Assembly: GCA_963576725.1 (NCBI GenBank)
Contig: OY755243.1
Location: 43,447,243-43,511,242, forward strand
Direction: 5' to 3'
Origin: Azorinus chamasolen
Taxonomy: Eukaryota > Mollusca > Bivalvia > Cardiida > Solecurtidae
DNA: 64,000 bases
The notes below the pieces were generated by a model, which was given only the letters and a program-made list of their open reading frames with translations, did not search any database and was not told the DNA's origin. Positions 35,856 to 47,456 of the stretch are shown here, piece by piece. The number at the start of each line of letters is the position of its first letter. Positions within the stretch are counted from its first letter, which is position 1. The position numbers were made by a program, and so were the translations under genes.

Positions 35856-35873
35856 CCCCCCCCCCCCCCCCCA
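35856..35873. repeat. Poly(C) run
   Basis: About 18 consecutive C residues, prone to length error in assembly. Confidence 0.9.
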
Positions 35874-35964
35874 AAATGAAAAATGGATGCTTTCCAAAAT
35901 GGGATATGGACGAGTTTTCTTTAAATTATACGGGAATAATGGGTTAAATATTGACATTACAGTT

Positions 35965-36193
35965 ATATTAATAAATTTTCACGCATGTTCAAACAGAGTA
36001 GACCCAGATCAGACGGCTCCTATAGGAACCGTCTGATCAGGGTCTGCTCTGTTTGCTTGTGGCATAAAATATTTGATTGTGCAGTTTTTGTTAAATAAAT
36101 ATATCCCCTTGAAAATTGTATATTATAAAATTTAGCTAATTGATATTCACGATGTTATTATTTTGGCATGAATATTGAACAGGTAAAGGATTA
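35965..36193. mobile_element. TTAA-type MITE, reverse orientation
   Basis: caaacagagtagacccagat with gacggctcctataggaaccg is an almost intact hairpin. The right end gcatgaatattgaacaggta, aaggattaa marks the family terminus. The left terminus is decayed. Confidence 0.75.
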
Positions 36194-37429
36194 AAATACA
36201 TCGTTACTGTTTTTACATATTATTTACATATTAAATTGACTTGATTGTGACTGAACATATCTCGTATGCAAATTCTCATTGATGTAGGTTAATCTGAGTA
36301 AGCTTTACTGAGCTTCACAATCATTTCATTTGACAAATCACATGTCAATCCATTACCTGTCATGTGATAGTTTAAAAATAGTAACTGGGTTTCCCGGTCT
36401 ATACTAAGCCTTATCCTGCATTGAAAAGTGATATCTGCCCAGTCTTTCTTCTGTTACTGTTCAACATGTTTGCAACTCAATTATAGTTTTTGCATAACTT
36501 TTTGACCAGTTCGCTAACATTCTATATACTGATGAGATGTTGAGTTATTCTGCGTCCAATCTGGATACAAACCATTTGCAAATGCCAGCCATGTCGAGTG
36601 TGACCAGATAAGGCTTAATTGAGATTAAGTTGACAAATGTCATCGTTATCTTACAAATGTCAAAGTGATGAAAGATTGCTAAAGTTATAGTTGTATAGCT
36701 GTATTGGTTCATACATTTCTGTAAAGAGTATTATGACCTCTGATAACTTTTAACACATTTAGTCTATGTCACCAGGACATCACATCTTTACAACTGTACC
36801 TTGATTTTATCTTAAGTTCACTTGAATATCTGTATAAGTTCACCTGAACCTCTTAAACCTCTATGTGCGTCTGGACATTAGATAAACGTAACAAAAACTC
36901 ACTCCTCTGTTACAATCATAAAACAAAGATTGCGTAAAAAATCAAGAACAATTTACCTTAATTAGATCGTTAACTCCCGTCAGCCATTTTCACTATGTAC
37001 CACCTTTGCCAAATTTGGAGGTTATAAAGCGTAAGCTCTATTAATAAACATTGTCATAAATCTATGCACTGCACGCTAACCTGCTATAAATCTTAACCCA
37101 GTAAGTTGAAACGGCGTATCAATGTTTACCTATAAGGTCCATTCAGTATGAAAACATATCATTTAAGAGAGGATTTTGAATGACAAACAATGCTGACCCT
37201 GGTTAGAGGAATCACCTAGGAGCCCTCTAATCTGAGTATACACTGTTTACTAATTACAGTACACTCATTTCCTGAAGGAGTTATACCGCTTGCCGCATTT
37301 TCTACTTCATATACACTCCTCTATATATAACCAAGATGTTTGTAAACAATGTAGACCCAGATAATTCATCACGTCAGACACCGCTTGAGATCAGATTCTA
37401 CACTGATAACTGTCATAATTAGTTACACC

Positions 37430-37575
37430 TCATTAATTCTTATCCCGACCTAACTCGCATTTGCAAACAGTTTGGGTCCAGATCAGAGGCTGAGTAGTAA
37501 TTCGGCGTCTCATCAGGATCCAAGCTGTTTGATACTCGGTAAAAAAATTCTCAAAAACTTGCACCAGATCCAAAT
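37430..37575. mobile_element. Hairpin MITE of the GAGACGCC variant, partial
   Basis: gcaaacagtttgggtccaga, cggcgtctcatcaggatcc and ccaagctgtttgatactc are diagnostic. Termini are weak (attaattcttatccc at the left). Confidence 0.65.
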
Positions 37576-37644
37576 TTGAGCATACATTTATCTGACGGCG
37601 GGGTAATGGTAAAAGAAACTTAAAATACAATAAGATAAGATTTA

Positions 37645-37829
37645 CAGTAAATCGCCTCTAAACCGGACGTTAAATTTAGTATAAAAATTGGTCTTGCAGA
37701 CCGGTGGCAGCTTAATGAAATGCGAAAGTAATGCAGAAAGCTCCCCTTTCATCCTGCGTTAAGCAGCCACCTGCCTAAAGTATCTAAATTCTTCTCTACT
37801 GGAATTCCGGTTTAGAGGGGTTCCATTGT
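37645..37829. mobile_element. Pogo-like MITE (TAAACCGGAC ends)
   Basis: TA then cagtaaatcgcctctaaacc at the left; ccggtttagaggggttccat at the right. Core ggtggcagcttaatg and gcagccacctgcc. Same core as the CTTAAGCGACC form but with different ends. Confidence 0.8.
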
Positions 37830-37946
37830 GCATTGCTTGTACATAACGCAACGTTGGCAACTTTTATCATACTACGACTTATGAGGTTAATGCAAAATGT
37901 TTTTATCCAGACAAGTTATCCACCTACATGACCCTTGGTCTTGTTA

Positions 37947-38592
37947 ACTCCCTCCTTCATATGAACGCTTTTTCAGGCATTTGCAAACAGAGTAGACTCA
38001 GACAAGACGGCTCATGTAGGATCAGGGTCTGCTCTGTTTGATTATAACATTATAATAGATCTGACTCCACAGTTTCTATCAATACCAAACCATGTGACAT
38101 ATCTAAAACACACATGACAGCTTGATGCGGGTCGAGAGTAATGCAGAAGGCTCCTACAGGAGCTTTCGGTTTTATTTTAGACATGCATAAACATTTTGCC
38201 CATATTATTGTTATAGTCATGTGGTACATAAGTATTAACTGTCTTTATGTTTGATTGCTGTTTTTCCAGTTTCATTGTTATATATCAATATTTAGCTCTA
38301 TTTTGCATTATGTGCTATTGTTTTTCCTGCTTGTCTGATTTACGTACGGTAGGGGTGAATTTTCTACTCGCATAAACTGTATTCGTATTCCTAATGTTGA
38401 ATCATTTTCTATACAATTGTGCATTATGTGTGTTGTCCTTATTTGTACTTGCTCGTCATATATGGTGGAAATAAAGATTCAGCCAATCAACCAAAACAAG
38501 CCAGTGTACATACGCCATTATAATAATCACCTAATACATATTCATGGTGTCATTATTTCTTACATGAATATTCAACAGGGAAAGGGTTTAAG
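37947..38592. mobile_element. TTAA-type MITE split by a nested insertion
   Basis: The left half runs from ttaactccctcc to caataccaaacca (about 38093), including gcaaacagagtagactcag. The right half resumes near 38500 with gtgtacatacgccattataa and ends gggaaagggtttaa. The roughly 400 bp between hold a pogo-like core fragment (38105-38190) and a segment with a 3'-end look (ggaaataaagattcagcc, about 38465) that may be a LINE or retrogene tail. Confidence 0.55.
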
Positions 38593-38966
38593 TATTTATT
38601 AACTCTTATACCGCTAAGAACGATCTGTCCCACATTTGCAAATAGCTTTGGTCCAGAGTAAATCGGCGTCAAATCAGGATCAGGATCCAAGCTGTTTGAC
38701 ATTCTGTCAAACGTTCCTCAAGAGCTTGGTCTAAATCTGAAGTAGGCAAACATTGCAACATTGCGTTTTTACGACGGTACGTGTTAAGTCATATACAGTA
38801 AAGACTAGATACTGTGAACACTCAAATACGTACCATTATTGATCTCTAACACAGGTGTCAGCTTAATGCAGGGTGAAAGTCACGCATTATGCAGCCACCC
38901 GCCTACAAAGATATAAATTCTTCATTATTAAATTTTGTAGTTTTTACTTTGGAGTCAAATATGCAC

Positions 38967-39086
38967 TACGAAAGCCCCCCCCCCCTTTTATTTGCCTCTA
39001 TCATCCACTATTTACTTTTTTTCTTCTTCTCCATCATCCATCTGTCAAATTTCTTTCTTACCCACCTCTTTCTTTCCCTGTCTCTC

Positions 39087-39118
<32 letters not shown>

Positions 39119-39186
39119 ATCTATCTCTATCTATCTATCTCTCTTCATCTCTGTTTTATCTCTGGTTCTCTCTCTCTCTCCCCTAG
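38967..39186. repeat. Poly(C) and (CT)n pyrimidine tract
   Basis: A C-run at 38977-38988 and a long CT/CTAT-rich tract at 39080-39185. Three overlapping open frames here are compositional. Confidence 0.9.
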
Positions 39187-39276
39187 ATTTTTAATTAAAA
39201 TCTTTAATTTTAATCTTCAATTAAATACCAAATTTTAGCATTCTTCAAACTTGATTGTTAATTCTGATTTTTGATA

Positions 39277-39448
39277 CAGTATCTCCGCTTTAAAGTCGAC
39301 CAGACAAAATGTCTACTTCTAGGTCTTAAAGGCAGTTGGTAGCTTATTGAAGAAATCTACCATAACTTTCATCCTGCATAAATCAACTACCCGTTTTAAA
39401 GACGTCTATGTTTAGTCATTAAGTAATCGCTTTAAAGGGGTTCTACAG
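39277..39448. mobile_element. Pogo-like MITE (CTTTAAAG-type ends)
   Basis: TA then cagtatctccgctttaaagt; right gctttaaaggggttctacag then TA. Core ggcagttggtagcttattg. A third end type on the same core. Confidence 0.7.
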
Positions 39449-39969
39449 TATATCAAATTGGTTCTGTCAAACTGCTGTAATTCTACTAAGATGATTCGGT
39501 TTATCTGGATCAACTTTATATTTTAATACGAATGGTATAGATTTAAATTATTTACAAATACGAGTCGTTGTATATTCAGCTGTTCCTAAGAATATTACAA
39601 GCAAATCTCTTCGATTGGCCATACGTCTATATTTGCAATATCAAGTCGAGATTGACCCGAACTGCTTAAATCTCCGTCAAATTCAATTAGCACCAGCTGT
39701 TGCCAAATACGTCTCCACTTAACGGCCTCGCTGTATTGATGCTGTCGAATTTTGATGAGCGATTTGTCAGAGCACCGTCACACAGAAAATTTCATTTTGT
39801 CAGTGTTTAATGAAACAGTAGAACGGAACGCGAAGAATAATGGCCAAAATGGTATAAAGAATATACCAAGAACACTGCTCAAAGTGCAAAATCGTGAAAT
39901 ATGTAAGGGAAACTCCATGGTTTGAAGGATCTTTGAGTTTCTAACTTTTTTGAAAACAAGAAAGACACA

Positions 39970-40190
39970 GACTGTCCACTAACTAGAGGTGTCTGATCAG
40001 GGTATCGCTGTCTTACTGGTTTGATGTATCAATATCATGGTATTATGAAGAAGGGATATTTTTCATGGCAGAAACTGTAGAATCAGATATATTATTTCTT
40101 TAATCAAACACAGCAAACCCTGATCAGACGAGTCCTACAGGACCCATCTGATATGGATCTACTCTGCGTGCCAAAAGGCGAGGGATAACA
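39970..40190. mobile_element. TTAA-type MITE, decayed left end
   Basis: catggcagaaactgtagaat, ccctgatcagacgagtccta and ctactctgcgtgcc are family landmarks; terminal TTAA is not preserved. Confidence 0.6.
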
Positions 40191-40820
40191 CACGCGCTAC
40201 ATTGTTGATATATTCCTTTGCAATATAAGTTTAATGAAAATCATACACATGTCAGTTAGGGTTTTGTTTTCAAATCATGCACGTGCCAGTTTGTTTTTTA
40301 TTTCCAAACACTTACGCATGCCATCCAGGATTTTATAGACAGGCATACAGACAGACAGACAGATAAACAGTTTATCAACGTGTCATATGTTACTATATGC
40401 AATAATTTCCATTCTTGCATAAAACGTGCTGTTGTAGTCCCGCTAGACCATGTATTAACAAGGCGATTCTCGTGCTCACGCGCTGTTGTTGACCGGTTTT
40501 AATTATACCTATTCCGGGCCTAATGTAAACAATCGACGCGAATGCTATATATGGCTTTTTAACATAAGCTACCGGTATGTGAACGGTGCGAGTATTTCAG
40601 GGGCACCGACAATAAACTGTTTTAGTGATATAGACATTTTGAATGAAATTCCGCGTAAACGGTATTTGATACAATCATGAAATGACGTCAGAAAGAAAAC
40701 AGTGGCCTGGAATCAGCATAAATCGAACGAAGTGTCAAAGAAGTGTATCATTTTGCTTGTATTTTGAAGAATAAAATTGATGCAGGAAAGCAGAAAATGA
40801 TTTTATGCAAGAATAGCGTT

Positions 40821-40926
40821 AATACACGTTTGTTTCCGGGCAATAACATCTGCAGTGTCCCTCGGGAATGTTGTTGCCCTCGCCCTTCGGGCACTGCAGA
40901 TGTTATTGCCCGAAAAAACGTGTATT
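40821..40926. repeat. Long palindrome
   Basis: aatacacgtttgtttccggg pairs with cccgaaaaaacgtgtatt, and caataacatctgcagtg with cactgcagatgttattg. The GC-rich centre contains cctcgcccttcggg. Fold-back element with no coding capacity; opposed open frames across it are mirror images. Confidence 0.85.
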
Positions 40927-41430
40927 AGTCCTCTAGTGTTATACATCTTTAACAGTAACATCCAGTCGCATCGCGACTTACATGACACTATACAATGTAC
41001 ATACATGTACAAATACTTACATACAGTTACAAATAAAATATATAGAAGCAGAATACAATACAATTTAAGACCTTAAAATACATTGTATATAAAATAAACA
41101 TCAATTTTCAATTATAAATATCACATACATCTGAAAATTTAAAATCAGTATATGTTTTTAGTTTTTATAACTCTACACATGCCAGTCAGGATTGTTTTTA
41201 AACCCTACAATTGTCTATCAGGATTTTCAAAGTTAGTCAGTCAATATTTTATTTTCGAAGCCTAAATTCAAAGGCGATCAGGATTTTATTTTTAAGGCTC
41301 TTGTTAAGTCTTTTTTATATAGGTCTATATAACGACTTATATCGATCGTTAAAGTCATAGTATCTACTTGTAATGCGTTTTAAAAATGTCTTAACATTAC
41401 ATAAATGATTTGTTTAAATGCTGAAAAGAA

Positions 41431-41650
41431 GTACAAGGAAACCCCTCTAAACCGGACATTAAAATCAATATCAAAACCTGTCTTTTAAACAGGCGGCACT
41501 TTAATGCAGGTTGAAAGTCATGCAGAAAGCTCCTAGAGGGGATTTCTGCATGACTTTCACCCCGCATTAAAATCAGCCACAAGCCTTAAAAAGGCCTAAA
41601 TTGTTGTGTGTTTTTATTATTAAATTTCCTGTTTATAGAGGTTCTACAGT
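41431..41650. mobile_element. Pogo-like MITE (TAAACCGGAC ends)
   Basis: aaacccctctaaaccggaca at the left, tttatagaggttctacag at the right. Well-kept core hairpin (gcagaaagctcctagagggg with complement). 41397-41582 minus open frame is part of it. Confidence 0.75.
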
Positions 41651-41919
41651 ATATCGTAAGAAAACCAGTTGAATAAAAGTTGAAGAAGACAAAACTTTCT
41701 TGTCTTTGATATCGAAGTCCTCGATGTTATTCGCCAATGTATTAGTATTATTTGGGTTGCACTGTTCAACATAGGCCGATACTATTTTGTTGTGCAACAA
41801 AACATTATTATAAGCATCGACGAATACAGTTTATTTTGTATCAAAGGGGCATTTTTTTTATATAAATTCAAATTGACAATCTCCATAATAACTTAACAAA
41901 TACCAAGTCTTATGGTGTT

Positions 41920-42106
41920 ATTGAAAATAGGCGTTTATTGTTACGATAGCATATGGACACAGAAATATTTGGTCATGGCAAAAACTGTAGAATCATATCT
42001 GTATTACATCATAAGCAAACAGAGCAGAACCTACAGGAGCCGTCTGATCTCAGGCTACTTGGTTTGCAAAAGCGTACAATTGAGTATTTATGGAGTAGAT
42101 GGTTAA
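41920..42106. mobile_element. TTAA-type MITE, left end decayed
   Basis: tggtcatggcaaaaactgta, agcaaacagagcagaacc, gagccgtctgatctc, tatttatggagtagatgg and TTAA at 42103-42106. Confidence 0.7.
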
Positions 42107-42108
42107 AC

Positions 42109-42238
42109 GACATACAGCTAGTCTCACACGACACGTACTATACCGCCAGTGTCCTAATGTCCATGGAGTAGAGGGTAAAATGACATTCGGCTAGTCTCAC
42201 ACGACACGTACTACACCGCCAGTGTCCTAATGTCCATA
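42109..42238. repeat. 73-bp tandem duplication
   Basis: gacatacagctagtctcaca ... gtgtcctaatgtccat is followed by a second copy starting gacattcggctagtctcaca. Only a few differences, so a recent event. It directly follows a MITE end, and the first copy is joined to the second through ggagtagagggtaaaat, itself like a MITE end. Confidence 0.8.
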
Positions 42239-42841
42239 TATTTCTTATCCTGATGTATAACAAGATGTCGGCTCAAACCATGACCTGATTTGTTTATTTT
42301 TCTCTTGTTCCAAATTGTTGATAAACAACGGGTACTGTGTCAAACAACTTTGATTCTAATGAGACGCCAAATTACTTGGCGTCTCATCTGTATCAATGCT
42401 GGTTTGTTGCACATGACAGGACAAGAGTTAAGCCCTATACAATATGAACAAGCATGGACTTATATCCACAGTCTGATTGATGTGTCAATAGATTGAGCAC
42501 AGGGCAAGAAGATTTGTGTTTCAAGTCCATAATGAGGTGCCTGATCAGTATCTGTCCTTTAAGTTTGTATCAGCTGATCTGAGTTTTCATTGTATGCTGC
42601 TAATATGCTGATCGTTCAATAAATAGCATTAATCACTCTCCCGCTATGTGTGATCTGACTAGCATTTGCAGTTTGGATCCGGATGAGATGCTGATTATTT
42701 CGGTGTCTCGTTATGATATCTAGTAAAAAAAACAACAGCGAATAGGAAATAAAGAAACATTGTAATATACCGAAGTGTGAGTAGACATCAATGTTTATAG
42801 TACAAGATGGAATTTTGCCACCTTGACTCTCCACCAACTGT

Positions 42842-43077
42842 TTAACCCTTTCCTTCATAAATACACCTTTCTACGCCTTTGCAAACAGAGTACACCCGGA
42901 TCAGACGACCCAAATAGAGTCCGCTCTGTTTACATATACAATCATGTAAATCTGATTCTATAGTTTTTGCCACGCCCAAAACTTCCTGTGTTCGTTTGCC
43001 ATCATAAAACTAATAATTAATATTCATGATATCACCGTTTCTTATATGAATACATGTATTCATGAGTAAATGGTTAA
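42842..43077. mobile_element. TTAA-type MITE, full-length, reverse orientation
   Basis: TTAA-flanked, 236 bp. ccctttccttcataaat, gcaaacagagtacacccgga, taattaatattcatgatatc, atgagtaaatgg. Confidence 0.85.
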
Positions 43078-43615
43078 AACAGTTTTCATTGTATGCGCTT
43101 TTATACTTATTGTGAAACTGGAAGCTGAATTGCCAGTTTCTGATATTTTCACAGCAGTTAACAGGGCAAGCAAGGCCTGTGTGATTTGTTATTTGTCTAA
43201 CTATTTAACATTCAATTGAGAGAAGTGCCGACTGAATTAATCTCGAGTCGTTGAGAGGTTCCAATATTGTTCCGCTGTGGCGAAAGAATATGATGAACAA
43301 TCATAAGAGCACAGAACGTTGTGCCGTGAGATATGTGTTGCAGTTTTCTCTGACTACGAGGATCATATTAGAGCTCCAGATAAAAGGCATGTTTAGTACC
43401 TTTGCGTAGAAAAGTCGCATTTAGATACAACAGTGCGCCTCGTATACGCGGCTCTATAATAACAATAAATATAAGAAAAGCAATAATTTCATGAAATATG
43501 TTTTATTGAAAAATAAATTCCCGACAGGTGTACATTTGATGTGTATATGATAAACACACATATGGAGTATCAAAAATGTTAAAATGAATATCAATGCTTA
43601 GACGAGTTCGAAAGC

Positions 43616-43820
43616 TTAATCCTTTTCCCGCTGTGATAAATAGTGGCTCCTTTAATTTGGATCAGGTGCAATTTTGACTTCCAATTCGATCAAGCCATTG
43701 AGAAACTATTGACCGAGTGTCAAACAGCTTGGATTCTGACAAGACACCGTGTTACTCGACGTCTCATCTGGATCTAAGCAGTTTCCACATGCGGATCTAA
43801 TATAACGGGATATGGGTTAA
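43616..43820. mobile_element. TTAA-flanked hairpin MITE just upstream of the VGAT start codon
   Basis: TTAA at both ends, 205 bp; left tccttttcccgctgtg, centre cttggattctgacaagacac and gacgtctcatctggatc. It ends 109 bp before the ATG at 43930, so it lies in the 5' UTR or promoter. Confidence 0.75.
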
Positions 43821-43929
43821 AATTGAATTTCTTCAAAACAGATTAATTGCTTATCGATGCTCTTAAAGACTAGCCGTTTCTTCATTGAATAAAATATTGT
43901 TGAAATCGAAGACTTGTTGATCGGCTATA

Positions 43930-46591
43930 ATGGATCTACTCGCGAGTGCGGCATCATCGGTTAGAGCATGGTGCCCTTGTGTTTCGGGTACGGAGGAAGA
44001 GAAGGTGAAGTTCGCCAAGTATGAACGGTTCGAGAATGACCAGGAACTGGATAACGTGAGCGACTGGAACGACAAGGCTGCGGCCAATGGACAGGTGGCG
44101 GAGGATGCAGGTGGTGAGGAGGGCACTGACGATAACAAGATTACCGAGTGGCAGGCTGGCTGGAACGTCACAAATGCTATACAGGTAAGGGGCATATGTC
44201 TGTACATGTATTTTTAACCCTTTACCCAATGAATATTTATACATATAGAAATTATGACTATGAATATCCAATAACTTATTTTTATAATGGTCATTAATCG
44301 CATGACTATCTGGCTATGGTAGAAATTGTAGAACCAGATCTATATCATTTCACAGCAACCAGAGCAGACCCAGTTCAGACGGCTCCTACATATATTTTAG
44401 CTGAATGTCTATATTGGTATATGTACACAGGATTATTCGGTACTGGTAGTACAGTCAGATCTATCATAATTTCATAAGCAGACACAGCAGACCATGATCA
44501 GATGGCTCCAACAGGGGTCATCTGGTTTGGATCTACTCTGTCTGCAAATGCATGAAAAGCGTTTATATGAAAGAAAGGGTTAAAGAATCTTTCCGAACAT
44601 GAAATATTTTGTATCCTGATGAGACGCCTTATTACTCGGGGTCTAATACAAATTAAAAGGCTACACACGGTGCAGTGCCATAGAGTCAAACATGATTATT
44701 TAGTATCAGATTTAGAAATATCCTCTAATGTAGTTATTTTCTTGACCCGGTTAAAGGGATGCATGCACCTCATTTTCGTCAGTCTGTTCGTTCAAGAAAC
44801 CTAATACAGTAAAAACATCAATCGGAATCTAATGACGAAGAAATTAAGGTCTTTTTAGGAAAGTTTCTGCTTTATGCAGGATTTTGCCATGCAGATTTTG
44901 CCATTTTTTCATCCTGCATTACGCTGCCATCTTTTTTAAAGATCGGTGTTTCCAATAGAGATCTACTTATCGGTATTCAAGGTAGGTGGGAGCTTATTGC
45001 AGATTAAAAGTAATGCAGAAACTCACAGCATTTTGCATTACTTTTTCCATGCATTAAGCAACGACTTGCTTTTTAAAACTCCTATGTTCAATAAATGAAT
45101 GGTCGCTTAGGAAAGGTTCGACTGTATACTAGTTTGAATGTCCGGATTAGAGAGGTGCTACTTTAACTTGAGTGTCCTATGTTAATTAAACCACGACAAC
45201 GATGATCATGTGGTGTATCACTATATAATGACAATAACAGTTGATTTATTTACCTTACAGCTCAATCATTTATTCAGTCAGTCACGAATGCCGTTTTCCT
45301 GCATGGATCTCATTCTCCGACTGCAATTTTATTGTATTTAAATGCCTCATTAACTTTTCTTTTTCAGGGTATGTTTATCGTGAGTTTCCCTTATGCTGTT
45401 GTACAAGGAGGCTACTGGGCTATCATAGCCATGGTTTTGGTCGCCTACATCTGCTGCTATACGGGCAAAATCCTTGTCAAGTGTCTCTATGAGGAAAACG
45501 AACACGGACTGCTCGTACGCGTGAGACATAGTTATGTGGACATAGCCGAGACTGTGTTCGGGAAACGATTCGGTGGGAAGGTAATCAACTGTGCTCAGAT
45601 TATAGAGCTCCTCATGACCTGCATACTGTACGTGCTGTTATGTGGTGATCTTCTGGATGGTAGTTTTCCTGGAATGATAGACCTGTCATCCTGGATTGTT
45701 CTGAGTACATTCTTCTTGCTGCCCTGTGCGTTTCTACAGACTCTCAGGAGCGTGTCTTGGCTCAGCTTCTGGTGCACCGTTGCCCATATGGCAATCAACG
45801 CTATCATAATCATATTTTGCTTAACGAAAGCGCCTGAGTGGAAGTGGGCAGACGTTCAGATCAAAATCGACATTTGGACATTTCCCATATCAATGGGCAT
45901 CATTGTGTTCAGTTACACATCGCAGATTTTCTTACCGTCGCTAGAAGGTAACCTTGTAAACCGGAAACGATTCCACTGTATGATGAATGCTACACACGTG
46001 GCAGCCGCCATCTTTAAGGCGATGTTTTCGTACATTGGATTTCTGACATGGGGCTGGGACACACAGGAAGTCATTACAAACAATTTACCGACACGCTTCT
46101 TTAAGATCATTGTCAATCTTATTCTCGTTGCAAAGGCCCTCTTGTCTTACCCGCTACCGTACTATGCAGCCGTTGAATTAATTGAAACTGCGATTTTTCA
46201 AGACACCCAGACAACTGTGTGTCCGTCCTGTCTTGACAGTGAGAAAAGACTTAAAATCTGGGCTCTTTGTCTCAGATTCGGACTGGTTCTACTGACAATG
46301 TTACTGGCTATAGGTATACCGTACTTTGCGATTCTCATGTCCCTTATTGGCAGTTTCACGGGGACTATGCTGTCTTTCGTTTGGCCGTGCTATTTCCATC
46401 TTAGATTAAAATGGTTTAAACTAAGGTGGTACGAAAAGGCGATTGATATATTGATTATACTTATAGGTTTTGTATTCGGGGGCATAGGGATATATTACTC
46501 AGCGCATGCGCTCTCCCAGGCGACACATGGATTGCCGACGGACCCCTACACTCATCATATGCCTGTCGCACCAAAACTCAAACAGGAATAA
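43930..46591 (+). CDS. SLC32A1-like: Vesicular inhibitory amino acid transporter-like (SLC32 / VGAT), two exons, 492 residues
   Basis: Exons 43930-44184 and 45368-46591, joined in phase 0 by a GT-AG intron (acag/gtaagg ... tttttcag/ggt). The N-terminal 85 residues are acidic and cytosolic. From WNVTNAIQ|GMFIVSFPYAV onward the protein follows SLC32: CCYTGKILVKCLYEENEHG, AQIIELLMTCILYVL, DIWTFPISMGIIVFSY, SQIFLPSLEGN, FHCMMNATHVAA, EVITNNLPTRF, AKALLSYPLPYYAAVE. Nine to eleven hydrophobic helices fit the family. SLC32 proteins load GABA and glycine into synaptic vesicles using the proton gradient. The length is close to the vertebrate protein (about 525), the difference lying mostly in the shorter N-terminus. 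Family membership is secure; strict one-to-one orthology is not, since molluscs may have VGAT-like paralogs. The 3' UTR may reach an AATAAA at 47451. Confidence 0.93.
44215..44583. mobile_element. TTAA-type MITE in the VGAT intron, internally duplicated
   Basis: ttaaccctttacccaatgaa at the left, gaaagaaagggttaa at the right, 369 bp. The middle part (gtagaa ... agatctat ... agcagaccc) occurs twice (about 44330 and 44455), so the copy carries an internal duplication. It begins 30 bp after the exon 1 donor. Confidence 0.75.
44805..45126. mobile_element. Two adjacent pogo-like MITE copies in the VGAT intron
   Basis: First copy: TA then cagtaaaaacatcaatcgg, core tgctttatgcaggattttgc, to about 44965. 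Second: ggtaggtgggagcttattgc, gcattaagcaacgacttgc, ending gcttaggaaaggttcgactg (45126) then TA. Confidence 0.6.
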
Positions 46592-47450
46592 CAATTAATA
46601 TATGAAAAAGGCAGATTATATCAACGTAAGCCCAACCAAAGGAAATATGACTCTTTGGCATAAGTAAAATGAGTAAATTACTCTTTTTTATTTTTGCAAT
46701 AACAACTCTTTTATTTCTCCATCAAATCCTATGTTATGACCATTTGTAAGAACAGTTTCTTCGAGACAATTCTACTTGTGACCACAATATAGACATAGGC
46801 GTAGCTGATTCCTTAGAAAAGTAAAGTACACACCGTGGCTATATAGGGTTCCGGAGACATGCTCACCGGGAAAATTAGAATTGTGATGAAAAGAGCATTT
46901 AATCCTATAGAAGCAAATGCTCTATTCATCACGATGGTTTCAAAATATGACTTTTACATAGGCGTGAAAAGGTGTCAATTTGAGGTAATGAGAAAAGGTA
47001 TCGATTTGAGGGAATGAGTTCAAATCTACATGACAAGTCAGAACTCTGTCAAAGCCTAACCCACCCCTTTAGCCTTAAAGTTTTATTCCATTTTGGCCAT
47101 TATAATGTTTTCACATTTCATTAATGTTACGCGCATGTGCAAGTCCGTATCGCTAGCTACGCACCTGATATAGTGTGGTGGAGACATGACAATTGGGCTT
47201 ATAAAATATCGTTGCATAGTTCCAGGGTCAACCTAAACTAATCGTATTGTCTCTATGCGACGCCCTGTTCAATGATCAACCTAAGCCAATCGTATTATCT
47301 CTGATGCGGTGGCTAGTGTAGGTAGATATTGTCCATATGACACCTTCCAATGAAGACATCATGTGTCATAGTGCTGAATAGGTGAAAATAATATGGGATT
47401 TACGTCTTGATAAAAACAAGTCCTCTTCAAGTGCACGTATTTGTAAATGG

Positions 47451-47456
47451 AATAAA
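47451..47456 (+). terminator. Candidate poly(A) signal for VGAT
   Basis: aataaa in tggaataaataatcgc, 860 nt past the stop codon. It is the first plain AATAAA noticed downstream; not proven. Confidence 0.3.

Larger units (their letters stand above)
21920..43615. other. Gene-free tract of 21.7 kb, dense in repeats
   Basis: No exon with both family resemblance and matching splice sites was found between the death-domain gene and the transporter gene. Listed elements fill a large part of it. Further partial copies of the TTAA hairpin family lie near 23936, 24836, 27839, 30634, 32690, 33725, 36500, 38640, 42340 and 42660. Pogo-like core fragments lie near 23635, 35265, 38105 and 38796. The remaining sequence is plain AT-rich DNA. 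Confidence 0.55.

Noticed and set aside
38889..39238. Three overlapping open frames rich in Ser, Leu and Pro
   Set aside because: Products of a pyrimidine microsatellite.
45595..46116. Minus-strand open frames
   Set aside because: Shadows of the VGAT exon 2.
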